Shown here in pieces: positions 1 through 6,242 of a DNA stretch of 6,589 nt. Below the pieces are notes generated by a model. It was not told the DNA's origin. It did not search any database and was given only the letters and a program-made list of their open reading frames with translations. Position 1 is the first letter of the stretch, and each line of letters begins with the position of its first letter. The stretch is from the NCBI GenBank assembly GCA_029821415.1, contig JALGTJ010000069.1:1-6589 (forward strand), read 5' to 3'. Both the position numbers and the translations under genes were made by a program. This DNA comes from Candidatus Zipacnadia bacterium. GTDB lineage: Bacteria; Armatimonadota; Zipacnadia; Zipacnadales; Zipacnadaceae.

Positions 1-61
1 CAGGTTAAGGCCTGTGACCGCTACAGGCACCAGCAAACTGTGGCCGGCAGGAATTGCCCTG

Positions 62-469
62 CTATTGATAAACGACGTGAATCTCAAGTATATTCACGGT
101 TACCACGCCCTCTGCCTGCGGGGCATGCCGGGCCAGGCGAAGTGAGACGTGATTGCCCCCGTGCCGGACCTGGTCGGGCGTCAGCGCGACCGTGATAACC
201 CCATTTTCACGCTTCTGCCATAGGAGTCCTTCGCCATTAAGCGCTATGGCCAGCGAATCGCTGGCGGCAAGGTTGTCGCACTCTACGCGCAACTCCAGCC
301 GGGAGAACGGATGCTGCTGGGCGGCCGCCACCAAGTCTTCCCCCACCATAATGGGAACTACCACGGTTTGGCCCTCGGTCAGTTCGGCGGGCAGCACACC
401 ATGCGCCCAGTTATGGGGATAGTCCCGAACCAGGTGCGTGCCAGAGGCTTGCCAGCCATCGCGTTGGGG
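62..469 (-). pseudogene. Detached C-terminal part of the GHL10-like glycosyl hydrolase, out of frame
   Basis: This stretch is open in the frame offset by one base from the end of the upstream hydrolase gene, from just after a TGA at 470-472 down to a TAG at 62-64. Its translation contains RDYPHNWAHGVLPAELTEG followed by VVVPIMVGEDL, then a beta-rich segment with LRLARHAPQAEG and a final LEIHVVYQ. I recognise this as the kind of C-terminal beta domain that follows the TIM barrel in secreted GHL10-like hydrolases of environmental bacteria (recall of the family, not a search). No convincing start codon or ribosome binding site of its own is visible; a GTG at 395-397 lies inside the conserved stretch. 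I infer that it was once the last ~120 residues of the upstream protein, separated by a one-base deletion (or two-base insertion) at about 428-469. A sequencing error is the main alternative. Confidence 0.7.
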
Positions 470-1551
470 TCACCAATCTCTTTGAGCAGAGAGGCTTCGT
501 AGGCGCGGCCGGGCGAGTGAGGGAACCAATTGAAAGTGTAAATGCCATCTGCGCCCTGGTACCAGTAGTTGAGCGCCAGCGCCCGTCTTACCTCCTCCGA
601 ACGTGGCCGGTACCTACCCACAGACCCGTAGGCTTCCAGACAGGCATAGATCCGCACGCTGGTGCCTGCTGCCAGCTCCTTGAATTCCTCCACTGAAATA
701 TCTCCCGCGCCAGCTCCCACAACCAGAATGTCCAGCAGCCCCTCCTTAATCCAGCTCTCCACATCAAATCCGTCCAAGTGACAAATATCCAAGGCCTCAT
801 CTACCCGCACTGCCAGTTCGATCCGGCGCCCGCGCTCCTCCCCACGTTGGTCAAGATCTTGGCGCACCTCGCGCAGAAACTCGGTCAGGATGTGGGCATT
901 CTGGGGCTCGGTGCCTGGAGTGAAGTAGGGCACACCCCGCATAAAATCAATCTCCACTCCGTCAAAGTCCCATTTCTCGAAAAGTTCATTGATAACCGCA
1001 AGCTTAATCGCCCGCACTTCCGGGATATCAAACTTCAGGGCAGTCGGATAACCGTAGGGCTGGCCCTCGCCAATCATCCACTCCGGGTGCTCCGCCTTAT
1101 AGGTAGGGAATTCCTCGGCGCAACTTTCGAAAGAGTCATGGATATCGTTGATGCGGAACGAATAAAACACATCTATACCCCGTTGGTGCGCCTCCCGCAC
1201 GACCACTTTAGCCGGATCATTACCCTCTGCTATCCACTTCATCAGGACGGGGTCGGTTTTGCCGATACGCTGCCCCCACGGTTCCAGGACATCGCTATCA
1301 TACCGGGCTGTGTTGCCCCCGGAGCCATCGCACCAGAAGAGCGCATCCACGTGGCTATCTTCCAGAGGCCCGAAGATATTCTCCACCCAGGCGTCCAGAC
1401 TACCGTGGGCATCCGTAAAGACACTCCAGCCGTCACAGTTGAAAATCACCCGGCGAGGCTTAACCGGCGAACGCTTAGTCTGTGCCACAAGCGTCTGCAC
1501 ACATAGCAAGGCTACCGACAGCATGAATACTAATACTACCACCATTTTCAT
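379..1551 (-). CDS. Secreted GHL10-like (family 10-type) glycosyl hydrolase, C-terminus altered by a frameshift
   Basis: As read, 390 residues. Residues 1-24 form a signal peptide: Lys at position 2, a hydrophobic run to about 20, and a likely cleavage near LVA-QT. The rest matches the TIM-barrel GHL10 type of putative secreted glycoside hydrolases: RVIFNCDGWSVF at the first strand (34-45), AHQRGIDVFYSFRIND (121-136), FDGVEIDFMRG (196-206) with acidic residues where a catalytic acid would sit on a barrel strand, and GADGIYTFNWFP (333-344) near the last strand. The true substrate is unknown; the family is thought to act on polysaccharides outside the cytoplasm. The ATG at 1549-1551 is supported by AAAGGAGAG at 1561-1569, nine bases upstream. 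The last ~15 residues (ending GRMVCCPPN) look non-native: the expected continuation lies in the other frame down to base 62, so the full protein would be about 490 residues. Truncation probably removes a beta domain; whether the barrel still folds is unknown. Confidence 0.8.
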   Translation of the reverse strand: MKMVVVLVFMLSVALLCVQTLVAQTKRSPVKPRRVIFNCDGWSVFTDAHGSLDAWVENIFGPLEDSHVDALFWCDGSGGNTARYDSDVLEPWGQRIGKTDPVLMKWIAEGNDPAKVVVREAHQRGIDVFYSFRINDIHDSFESCAEEFPTYKAEHPEWMIGEGQPYGYPTALKFDIPEVRAIKLAVINELFEKWDFDGVEIDFMRGVPYFTPGTEPQNAHILTEFLREVRQDLDQRGEERGRRIELAVRVDEALDICHLDGFDVESWIKEGLLDILVVGAGAGDISVEEFKELAAGTSVRIYACLEAYGSVGRYRPRSEEVRRALALNYWYQGADGIYTFNWFPHSPGRAYEASLLKEIGDPNAMAGKPLARTWFGTIPITGRMVCCPPN

Positions 1552-1560
1552 TGCCAGTCT

Positions 1561-1570
1561 CTCTCCTTTA
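1561..1570 (-). promoter_or_regulatory. Ribosome binding site of the GHL10-like gene, overlapping the stop of the remnant upstream
   Basis: The minus strand reads TAAAGGAGAG here. The TAA (1568-1570) ends the reading frame of the DUF4091-type remnant and runs straight into the Shine-Dalgarno-like AAGGAGAG, nine bases before the ATG at 1551. This tight join suggests the two sugar genes were once translated as consecutive members of one transcript. Confidence 0.6.
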
Positions 1571-1959
1571 GACCTTAATAGAAAAAGAGCCAGGAGTAGC
1601 TGATATCAAGCCTGGGTCCTCGGGGAGCGAGAAGCTCCATACTGTCAGCATCACAGGAACGGACACCTCCAACGAATCGCCAGACTATACCCGTCTGTTA
1701 CCTTCGTGCTCGCCCGGGATAGCATCCCGCGGCACATTGACCGTCACACGGAGCGAACGGGTCTCACCAACCGGGCAGGTGAAGGGGCATAATCGACGCA
1801 AGGGCCTCTGTGAAATAAGCTATAGTCGCCCGATACCTGCTCTCTGCCTGTATTTATTGCAGGGTCTACCGAGTTGCTCCCCATCTCATATGGAGAACCC
1901 GGCTCTGTAATGTAAAATGCCTCACCGGCCGGCTTAATCTCCAACTGTGCATACTTCCC
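1568..1959 (-). pseudogene. Broken remnant of a GH123/DUF4091-type secreted glycoside hydrolase
   Basis: This 400-bp gap between yggU and the GHL10-like gene holds no intact frame, but two adjoining frames read as family-like protein. The first piece (from about 1959) gives YAQLEIKPAGEAFYITEPG, then SPYEMGSN and DYAP. The second, one base offset, gives FTCPVGETRSLRVTVNVPRD, AIPGEHEG, then SVPVMLTVWSFSLPEDPG. This resembles the beta domain before the barrel in DUF4091/GH123-like proteins, where a 'DYxPFxVPAGExxxLWVTVxVP...G.Y.G...VPVxLTVWDFxLP' pattern is usual (from memory). The frames join cleanly if one C is restored to the CCCC run (plus-strand GGGG at 1784-1787), giving DYAPFTCPVGET. An in-frame TAG at 1685-1687 interrupts it again, possibly a CAG-to-TAG change. 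About 125 residues remain of a family usually several hundred long; both ends are missing. It has no start site of its own and its 5' end abuts yggU. Confidence 0.65.
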
Positions 1960-1961
1960 TG

Positions 1962-2258
1962 CTATAGCGCACCAGCTTCGCGCAGGCGCTGCTTCAACTC
2001 GGCAGCACTCAGTCCCACAACTCGCAGCGTTTTGTTGCGGCTGTGGTGACCGGAGATTATCGCCAGGTCGCTGGTCGGCACATTCAGAGCCTCGCTGAGC
2101 ATCTTAATCAATGCCTCGTTAGCCGCATTTTCTACCGGCGGGGCACTTAGTCGCACCACCACTGCTGAACCACGTATCCCGCCGAAGCCTTCCTGCGGCG
2201 CTCGCGGAATGACGCGCACGTCAAATCTTGTGCTAACTCGCTGCGACGGTGAGTTCAT
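1962..2258 (-). CDS. yggU: YggU/DUF167 family protein
   Basis: A 98-residue protein of the DUF167 (YggU/UPF0235) family, small alpha/beta proteins of unknown biochemical role. The family pattern is visible: FDVRVIPRA near residues 12-20, VVVRLSAPPVENAANEALI at about 33-51, then a helix, LAIISGHHSRNKTLRVVG around 65-82, and a C-terminal helix. The Pro-Pro-Val-x-x-x-Ala-Asn and Ser-Arg-x-Lys motifs are the family's most conserved parts. The ATG at 2256-2258 overlaps the TGA of the upstream CPBP gene as ATGA, so the two are almost certainly translationally coupled. DUF167 genes often sit beside yggT and yggS; here a long membrane protein gene has come between yggT and yggU. The stop at 1962-1964 is where the conserved operon ends and damaged sugar-gene sequence begins. 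The symbol follows the E. coli family name. Confidence 0.88.
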   Translation of the reverse strand: MNSPSQRVSTRFDVRVIPRAPQEGFGGIRGSAVVVRLSAPPVENAANEALIKMLSEALNVPTSDLAIISGHHSRNKTLRVVGLSAAELKQRLREAGAL

Positions 2259-3721
2259 ATCAGCGCGTAGGCAGCCAGCAACAGCAATACGAAACTGTTG
2301 TACATAGCATGTGTTACCATCGGAGCAATCAAGGAGCCACTGCGTTCATACAAGTAGGCCAGCACCACACCGATCAATGTAATTGCCAACAAGCCACCCA
2401 CCGGAACGGCGACGTGCGCAGCAGCGAAAACCAGGGCACTCGCCAGAGCCGCTGCCGGCACCGTCATAGTTCGGCGCAAACCCGCATAGACAAAACCACG
2501 AAATATTGTCTCCTCAACCACTGGGGCAACAATCCCGACCAGCAGCAAATAAACAGCAAATGTAAGCGGGCTGCGCGTTCCCAGAAAGACATCCACAGGC
2601 GTTTGGGGGGCCAGTGGCACAATCCGCTCTATCCCAAACTGCCCAAGCACACTCAAAGTTATCACCAGCAGCGCCACCACCACGCCGAAACCGACAATCC
2701 CCCGCCCAACGCAAGCAGCCACCCGATACCACTTCAGCCCCAACAGCTCGCAGACACGCCACCGCGGCCCAATACGGTATGCTATTAGTGCGATGGTACA
2801 AACTCCGGAGAACAGGTACCCAACCAGCATCAAGAGGGCATTAGTTGTCTCGGAAGACGATGCCGGGCCAATGACCCCGCGCAGGCCTGCTGTAACCATT
2901 GATGCACACACCAGCAGGAAGAGCAAAACCACCAGCACCTCGGCTATATCCAATAGATTCCACGGCTTGCGCCACGGCGAGATGCTGCGTCGGCGACCGG
3001 CCAGCCAACAGATCACCAAGATCGCTAACGCTACCACCCCCACCAGCCCCATCACTGCATAGAAGGCCATCAGTATGCCGACAATATCCGCGAATACTAT
3101 CTGCCGCTGCCGCCAATGAGCACGGAGCTGTTCTGCGTGATCTCGTTGACCCACGCGCTCGTACAGGTCCGCCCGGGTCATAATAGCCAGCCAGCGTTCT
3201 TGCTCATCAAGCAGGTCTACTCGCTTCAACAGGCTTGAGTCTTCAACTGACTCGTCGGCATACAATCGGGTAAGCAGCGAATAGAGCTTGGTATTTTTGC
3301 CATCGCGCTGGATAGCCTGTTCAAACATGGCACGGGCATGGTCGCGATACCCAGATTTAGCATAGATGATGCCCAGGCGATAACTGGCCTTGGCTGATTT
3401 TTGCGGCCCCAGAGCCCCCCGCTCATACAGGGCAATAGCAGTCTGCTGGAGCTGATGAGCGCTGAAGATATCGCTGGTGCCCAATTCATAGCCGGAGGCA
3501 GCCAGTCCCACGCTGATGCGGTAGAGTATGTCCGCAGGTAGTGTTATCTGCACCGACGATTGCAGCCAGTTGCCGGATGCCAGCCCGTATGGCCCGCCTA
3601 CGAGACCAATCAATAGCCCAGTCAGCGCCGCCAGCGCGACAATGGTGACAATTCGGGCTACGTTGTGGTCAGACCGAGGAGTTTTTCTGAACTGAACGGG
3701 CACCAGGTGAGGATCAATCAT
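2255..3721 (-). CDS. TPR-containing CPBP (Abi/Rce1-like) family intramembrane protease
   Basis: A 488-residue membrane protein in two parts. After a first membrane segment (about 22-45), residues 95-205 are soluble and helical with tetratricopeptide-like pairs: ASYRLGIIYAKSGYRDHARA with the following FEQAIQRDGKN is a clear TPR-like unit, and RADLYERVGQRDHAEQLRA looks like a second, diverged one. From 208 on there are about eight hydrophobic segments. The C-terminal part is a CPBP domain with its conserved elements: Glu403-Glu404 and Arg408 in VVEETIFRGF, His436 in FAAAHVAVP, and His471/Asn475 in THAMYN. In Rce1 and its relatives these residues form the metal-type glutamate protease site, so the enzyme is probably active. 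Its substrate is unknown; the TPR region could recruit one. The ATG at 3719-3721 has AGGTG five bases upstream. The gene starts 39 bp after yggT and overlaps yggU by four bases, so it belongs to the same transcript. Confidence 0.88.
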   Translation of the reverse strand: MIDPHLVPVQFRKTPRSDHNVARIVTIVALAALTGLLIGLVGGPYGLASGNWLQSSVQITLPADILYRISVGLAASGYELGTSDIFSAHQLQQTAIALYERGALGPQKSAKASYRLGIIYAKSGYRDHARAMFEQAIQRDGKNTKLYSLLTRLYADESVEDSSLLKRVDLLDEQERWLAIMTRADLYERVGQRDHAEQLRAHWRQRQIVFADIVGILMAFYAVMGLVGVVALAILVICWLAGRRRSISPWRKPWNLLDIAEVLVVLLFLLVCASMVTAGLRGVIGPASSSETTNALLMLVGYLFSGVCTIALIAYRIGPRWRVCELLGLKWYRVAACVGRGIVGFGVVVALLVITLSVLGQFGIERIVPLAPQTPVDVFLGTRSPLTFAVYLLLVGIVAPVVEETIFRGFVYAGLRRTMTVPAAALASALVFAAAHVAVPVGGLLAITLIGVVLAYLYERSGSLIAPMVTHAMYNSFVLLLLAAYALI

Positions 3722-3760
3722 TATGCACCTGACGACAGAACTGTAATCTATGGGCTCCAG

Positions 3761-4033
3761 TTACCGTAACAGAACTCCCTGAACTATTGACAGCAGCACA
3801 ATCAAGATGAGTGGCGAAAAATCCACCGGCGAGTTTCTCTGATAAGGCGCCAACAGTCGCCGAATGGGCCGCAGTAGCGGCTCGGTGACCCTATAGCAAA
3901 AACTGCGTAATTCCACCAGCGCCGACGATCGGGAGGAAATTGGCACCCAACTGAAAACAACTCGTGCCAGGAGAATTATGTAGAAGGCGGTGAAGATGAG
4001 ATCTATTAAGCGAGGAACCAACACCGGCATCAT
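3761..4033 (-). CDS. yggT: YggT family integral membrane protein
   Basis: A 90-residue protein of the YggT family (YlmG in Gram-positive bacteria and chloroplasts). It has two membrane helices, about residues 9-30 (LIDLIFTAFYIILLARVVFS) and 71-88 (FSPLILIVLLSIVQGVLL), joined by a polar stretch with the family's hallmark Thr-Glu-Pro-Leu-Leu-Arg-Pro-Ile-Arg-Arg (50-59). A one-repeat length of 80-100 residues is normal; proteobacterial forms carry two repeats. The role is not settled: links to cell division, osmotic tolerance and nucleoid or thylakoid organisation have been proposed. The start is a tandem ATG-ATG with GCGAGG about five bases upstream. It lies 25 bp after proC and 39 bp before the CPBP gene, with no room for a terminator. 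Confidence 0.9.
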   Translation of the reverse strand: MMPVLVPRLIDLIFTAFYIILLARVVFSWVPISSRSSALVELRSFCYRVTEPLLRPIRRLLAPYQRNSPVDFSPLILIVLLSIVQGVLLR

Positions 4034-4058
4034 ACCTCGCTAGGGGAAATCAGAACGC

Positions 4059-4871
4059 TCATTGTCCCAGCTCCTCTGAGCGGCGTGCTGCGGCAATGAC
4101 CGCTTCAATAGCTGCGCTACGCAGCCCCTTTTGCTCAAGGACACGCAGACCGGCAGCCGTGGTACCGCCTGGCGAAGTAACCGCCTCCCGCAACTCGTTT
4201 GTGCCACGGCCTTCCAGTACCCACTGGGCTGCTCCCCGCGTAGTCTGAGCTGCCAGTTGCACAGCCGTTTCCCGTGGCAAACCTGCGGCTACTGCGCCAT
4301 CAACAAGGGCCTCAATGAACAAGGCTACAAAGGCTGGCCCGCTACCAGAGACGGCTGTTACTGCATCCAGAAGATGCTCTTCGAGCGGAATAATAGAGCC
4401 AACCGCACCAAACAGCGCCTCGACAAACTCGCAGTGTTGAGCACTAACCTTCTCGGCGCTGCTGTAGGCCGCAACGCCCTCGCCGATGGTACACAGGATA
4501 TTGGGCATCACCCGAACCAGGGCCGGGCGCGATCCACACAACTGCGCCAGACGGGCCAGCTTGACCCCGGCGGCAATAGAGACAACCAACTGGCCTTCGC
4601 GAAACACCGGCTTAAGAGGAGTCAATACAGAGGCAATAACCTGAGGCTTGACGGCCACCACAACAACTTCCGCCGACTCAACTACCTGCTGATTACCAGC
4701 AGCGACCGGATGACCCAGCAACGTGCCGACAGCTTCCTGGCGTTCAGGGTTCGGGTCATAGAAGGCAACTTGCTGGGCGGAGACAACTCCCGCCTCGAGT
4801 GCCCCTCTGAGCAGACTCGCGCCCATATTGCCGGTTCCAATCCAACCTATTCGGTAATCATATTCAGTCAT
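4059..4871 (-). CDS. proC: Pyrroline-5-carboxylate reductase
   Basis: A 270-residue cytoplasmic enzyme that reduces 1-pyrroline-5-carboxylate to L-proline with NAD(P)H, the last step of proline synthesis. The N-terminal Rossmann fold opens with GWIGTGNMG (residues 9-17), the Gly-x-Gly-x-x-Gly dinucleotide loop; VVVAVKPQVI follows near the next strand. The C-terminal dimerisation and substrate domain holds AVSGSGPAFVALFIEAL and the family signature EAVTSPGGTTAAGL near residue 230. The length is the family norm and no key motif is missing. The ATG at 4869-4871 has a GGAAGAG-like binding site immediately upstream and places the nucleotide loop at the usual distance. proC beside yggS is a widespread pairing, and in this sepF-containing cluster it is probably co-transcribed with both neighbours. 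No leader or proline-responsive element is visible. Confidence 0.95.
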   Translation of the reverse strand: MTEYDYRIGWIGTGNMGASLLRGALEAGVVSAQQVAFYDPNPERQEAVGTLLGHPVAAGNQQVVESAEVVVVAVKPQVIASVLTPLKPVFREGQLVVSIAAGVKLARLAQLCGSRPALVRVMPNILCTIGEGVAAYSSAEKVSAQHCEFVEALFGAVGSIIPLEEHLLDAVTAVSGSGPAFVALFIEALVDGAVAAGLPRETAVQLAAQTTRGAAQWVLEGRGTNELREAVTSPGGTTAAGLRVLEQKGLRSAAIEAVIAAARRSEELGQ

Positions 4872-4935
4872 CCGCTCTTCCGCCCATCCAAATCATTTGC
4901 CGGCAATAGCCACGAATAGTAGCCGGTATTGCAGC

Positions 4936-5394
4936 TCATTCAACTGGGGGAGCATAGTCATCCTCGAAACGGTCTTCACCGCGCCGGGACGGGTCCAATA
5001 GCAGCTTCTCAATGGGCATATCAAACGGAGAACATACATACACCCAACTGCCAATCTTGCGCATATACCCATTCACACCATAGGTAACCCCGCCCAAGAA
5101 ATCGCGGATCCGACGCGCTTCGTCCCGGTCTACACCCTCCAGATTAATCACCACAGGGTTCTGGCGCTTGATCTCATCCCCGACAGTAGTAGCTTCCTCC
5201 ATAGTGCGGGGCTCGGCACGGACAAGCGGGCAACTAATCGCCTGAGGTTTGCGCGACGAAGCTGTGACCCGGGGGTCGAGGTCCCCTTCACTGGCCGGCG
5301 AAGGCGGCTCGTAGTGATCAAACTCACCATACTCAATATCGCCCGCCTCCAAACCCAGCCACTGCATGGTCTGAGCAAGTAAGCCTCTAGCCAC
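4936..5394 (-). CDS. sepF: Cell division protein SepF
   Basis: A 152-residue protein of the SepF (YlmF) family, which binds the FtsZ C-terminal tail, polymerises, and tethers the Z-ring to the membrane. Residues 1-16 (MARGLLAQTMQWLGLE) can form the amphipathic helix that inserts in the membrane. Residues 17-60 are an acidic, Pro-rich linker. The globular SepF core runs about 61-132: VRAEPRTMEEATTVGDEI, then NPVVINLEGVDRDEARRIRD, FLGGVTYGVNGYMRKIG, WVYVCSPFD. The last 20 residues are charged and probably disordered. The start is GTG at 5392-5394, chosen because an almost perfect Shine-Dalgarno (AAAGGAGGG) sits eight bases upstream and because the membrane helix would lose half its length if the ATG at 5365-5367 were used. 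It follows yggS by 112 bp, the longest gap inside the conserved cluster, and precedes proC by 64 bp. Confidence 0.93.
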   Translation of the reverse strand: MARGLLAQTMQWLGLEAGDIEYGEFDHYEPPSPASEGDLDPRVTASSRKPQAISCPLVRAEPRTMEEATTVGDEIKRQNPVVINLEGVDRDEARRIRDFLGGVTYGVNGYMRKIGSWVYVCSPFDMPIEKLLLDPSRRGEDRFEDDYAPPVE

Positions 5395-5400
5395 CGGTGA

Positions 5401-5410
5401 TCCCTCCTTT
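5401..5410 (-). promoter_or_regulatory. Strong ribosome binding site of sepF
   Basis: The minus strand reads AAAGGAGGGA, with the GGAGG core at 5403-5407 and eight bases to the GTG start at 5394. It is the best Shine-Dalgarno in the window and decides the GTG start. A strong site with a GTG start suggests that SepF level is set largely by translation (inference). Confidence 0.8.
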
Positions 5411-5442
5411 GTTACAATTGAGTGCTGTATCGTGGGCTGTGT

Positions 5443-5473
5443 ATACTAAGTCGACTGTTTCAGTGCATATCAA
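5443..5473 (-). promoter_or_regulatory. Possible sigma-70-type promoter for sepF and downstream genes
   Basis: In the 112-bp gap between yggS and sepF the minus strand has TTGATA (5468-5473) and TAGTAT (5443-5448), 19 bases apart. The spacing is longer than the ideal 17 and neither box is perfect, so this is only a candidate. The gap is AT-richer than the genes around it, which fits a regulatory segment. I see no operator-like palindrome beyond a short GTATAC. Confidence 0.25.
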
Positions 5474-5506
5474 TCTATGTTGTTTTCACCGGCCAAGGAC
5501 CATTGC

Positions 5507-6211
5507 TTAGTAGCGGCCAGGCCCAAAAAGTACTGTGCCAAGCCTGATGATTGTCGCTCCTTCTTCAATGGCGACTTCATAGTCGCCGCTCATACCCATT
5601 GACAGCTCGCTCATCGCCTCGCTGGGTAGCCCCCGGCCAACCAATTGCTCGGCCAGATCCCGCAGCGCCTTGAATAGAGGGCGGCTGTCCTCAGGATTAT
5701 CGGTATAAGGAGGCATAGTCATTAGCCCTCGCAATTGCAGGTGCTCCAGTTCCATAATTTGCTCAGCCAACTGTGGCGCCTGCTCAGGAGCAATTCCGAA
5801 CTTGCTCTCCTCACCCGCTATGTTGATCTCCAGCAGCACTGCCTGGACCTTGCCAATGCGGGCAGCGCGCCTGTCAATTTCCTGAGCCAACCGCAGGCTA
5901 TCAACCGAGTGTATCTGGTCACAAATTGGTACTACGTAGCGAACCTTGTTTCGCTGCAAATGACCGATGGCGTGCCAGCGGATGTCACTGTAGCCCGCTT
6001 CGTCCAGTTCACCTTTTTTGTCAAGCAGCTCCTGAACGTAGTTCTCCCCCACATCGCTGAGGCCGGCATTGACGGCCTCCACTATCTCCGCAACGCTGCG
6101 GCCCTTGGTCGCCGCCATAATGGTGATGTCTTCCATCTCGCGGCCCGCTCGTTGGCAGGCCTGTTCAACTTTCTCTTTAACCTCTGCGACACGCTCAGTA
6201 ACTGTCGACAT
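5507..6211 (-). CDS. yggS: YggS family pyridoxal phosphate-binding protein (PLP homeostasis)
   Basis: A 234-residue protein of the YggS/YlmE/PROSC family. It binds pyridoxal 5'-phosphate on a single-domain TIM barrel like the N-terminal domain of alanine racemase, but has no known catalytic activity; it buffers PLP and affects amino-acid and keto-acid pools. The PLP lysine is Lys36 in IMAATKGRSVAEI, the same number as in the E. coli protein. Other family motifs follow in order: VGENYVQELLDK, WHAIGHLQRNKVRYV, IHSVDS, VLLEINIAGEESKFGI, LRGLMTMPPY, LSMGMSGDYEVAIEEGAT and the closing IIRLGTVLFGPGRY. I chose the ATG at 6209-6211; a TTG one codon upstream (6212-6214) is possible but less likely. 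The binding site is weak (GCGGGAT-like), and the gene begins about 30 bp after the preceding frame, so it is probably read as part of a longer transcript. Confidence 0.94.
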   Translation of the reverse strand: MSTVTERVAEVKEKVEQACQRAGREMEDITIMAATKGRSVAEIVEAVNAGLSDVGENYVQELLDKKGELDEAGYSDIRWHAIGHLQRNKVRYVVPICDQIHSVDSLRLAQEIDRRAARIGKVQAVLLEINIAGEESKFGIAPEQAPQLAEQIMELEHLQLRGLMTMPPYTDNPEDSRPLFKALRDLAEQLVGRGLPSEAMSELSMGMSGDYEVAIEEGATIIRLGTVLFGPGRY

Positions 6212-6242
6212 CAACGATCCCGCTATCTATCGGCCCGTACCG

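Noticed and set aside
1..61. A minus-strand frame reading AIPAGHSLLVPVAVTGLNL up to the window edge
   Set aside because: It looks protein-like and could begin another gene or a further out-of-frame piece, but it is only about 20 residues long with no start codon or binding site, so chance cannot be excluded.
428..469. Programmed -1 ribosomal frameshift in the GHL10-like gene
   Set aside because: No slippery heptamer or evident downstream structure is seen, and programmed shifting is not known to me in this enzyme type; the neighbouring broken gene makes decay more likely.
778..1506. A 242-residue open frame on the plus strand opposite the GHL10-like gene
   Set aside because: It is antisense to a protein with a signal peptide and clear TIM-barrel motifs, has no recognisable motif of its own and no good ribosome binding site.
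1626..1640. GGAGC-TTCTC-GCTCC hairpin on the minus strand as a terminator
   Set aside because: The stem is only five base pairs, no run of T follows, and it lies within family-like coding sequence of the remnant.
1744..1944. A small 66-residue minus-strand gene starting at a TTG
   Set aside because: It has no ribosome binding site, its start lies inside family-like sequence that continues upstream, and its C-terminal third is out of frame with the better family match. It is part of the DUF4091-type remnant.
4131..4919. A 262-residue open frame on the plus strand opposite proC
   Set aside because: It mirrors a fully recognisable proC; its translation is rich in Arg, Asn and Gln without family motifs, typical of a shadow frame.
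4872..4935. Inverted CCGGC/GCCGG pair in the sepF-proC gap as a terminator or attenuator
   Set aside because: The stem is about five base pairs with a loop of some 17 bases and no T run; too weak to call.
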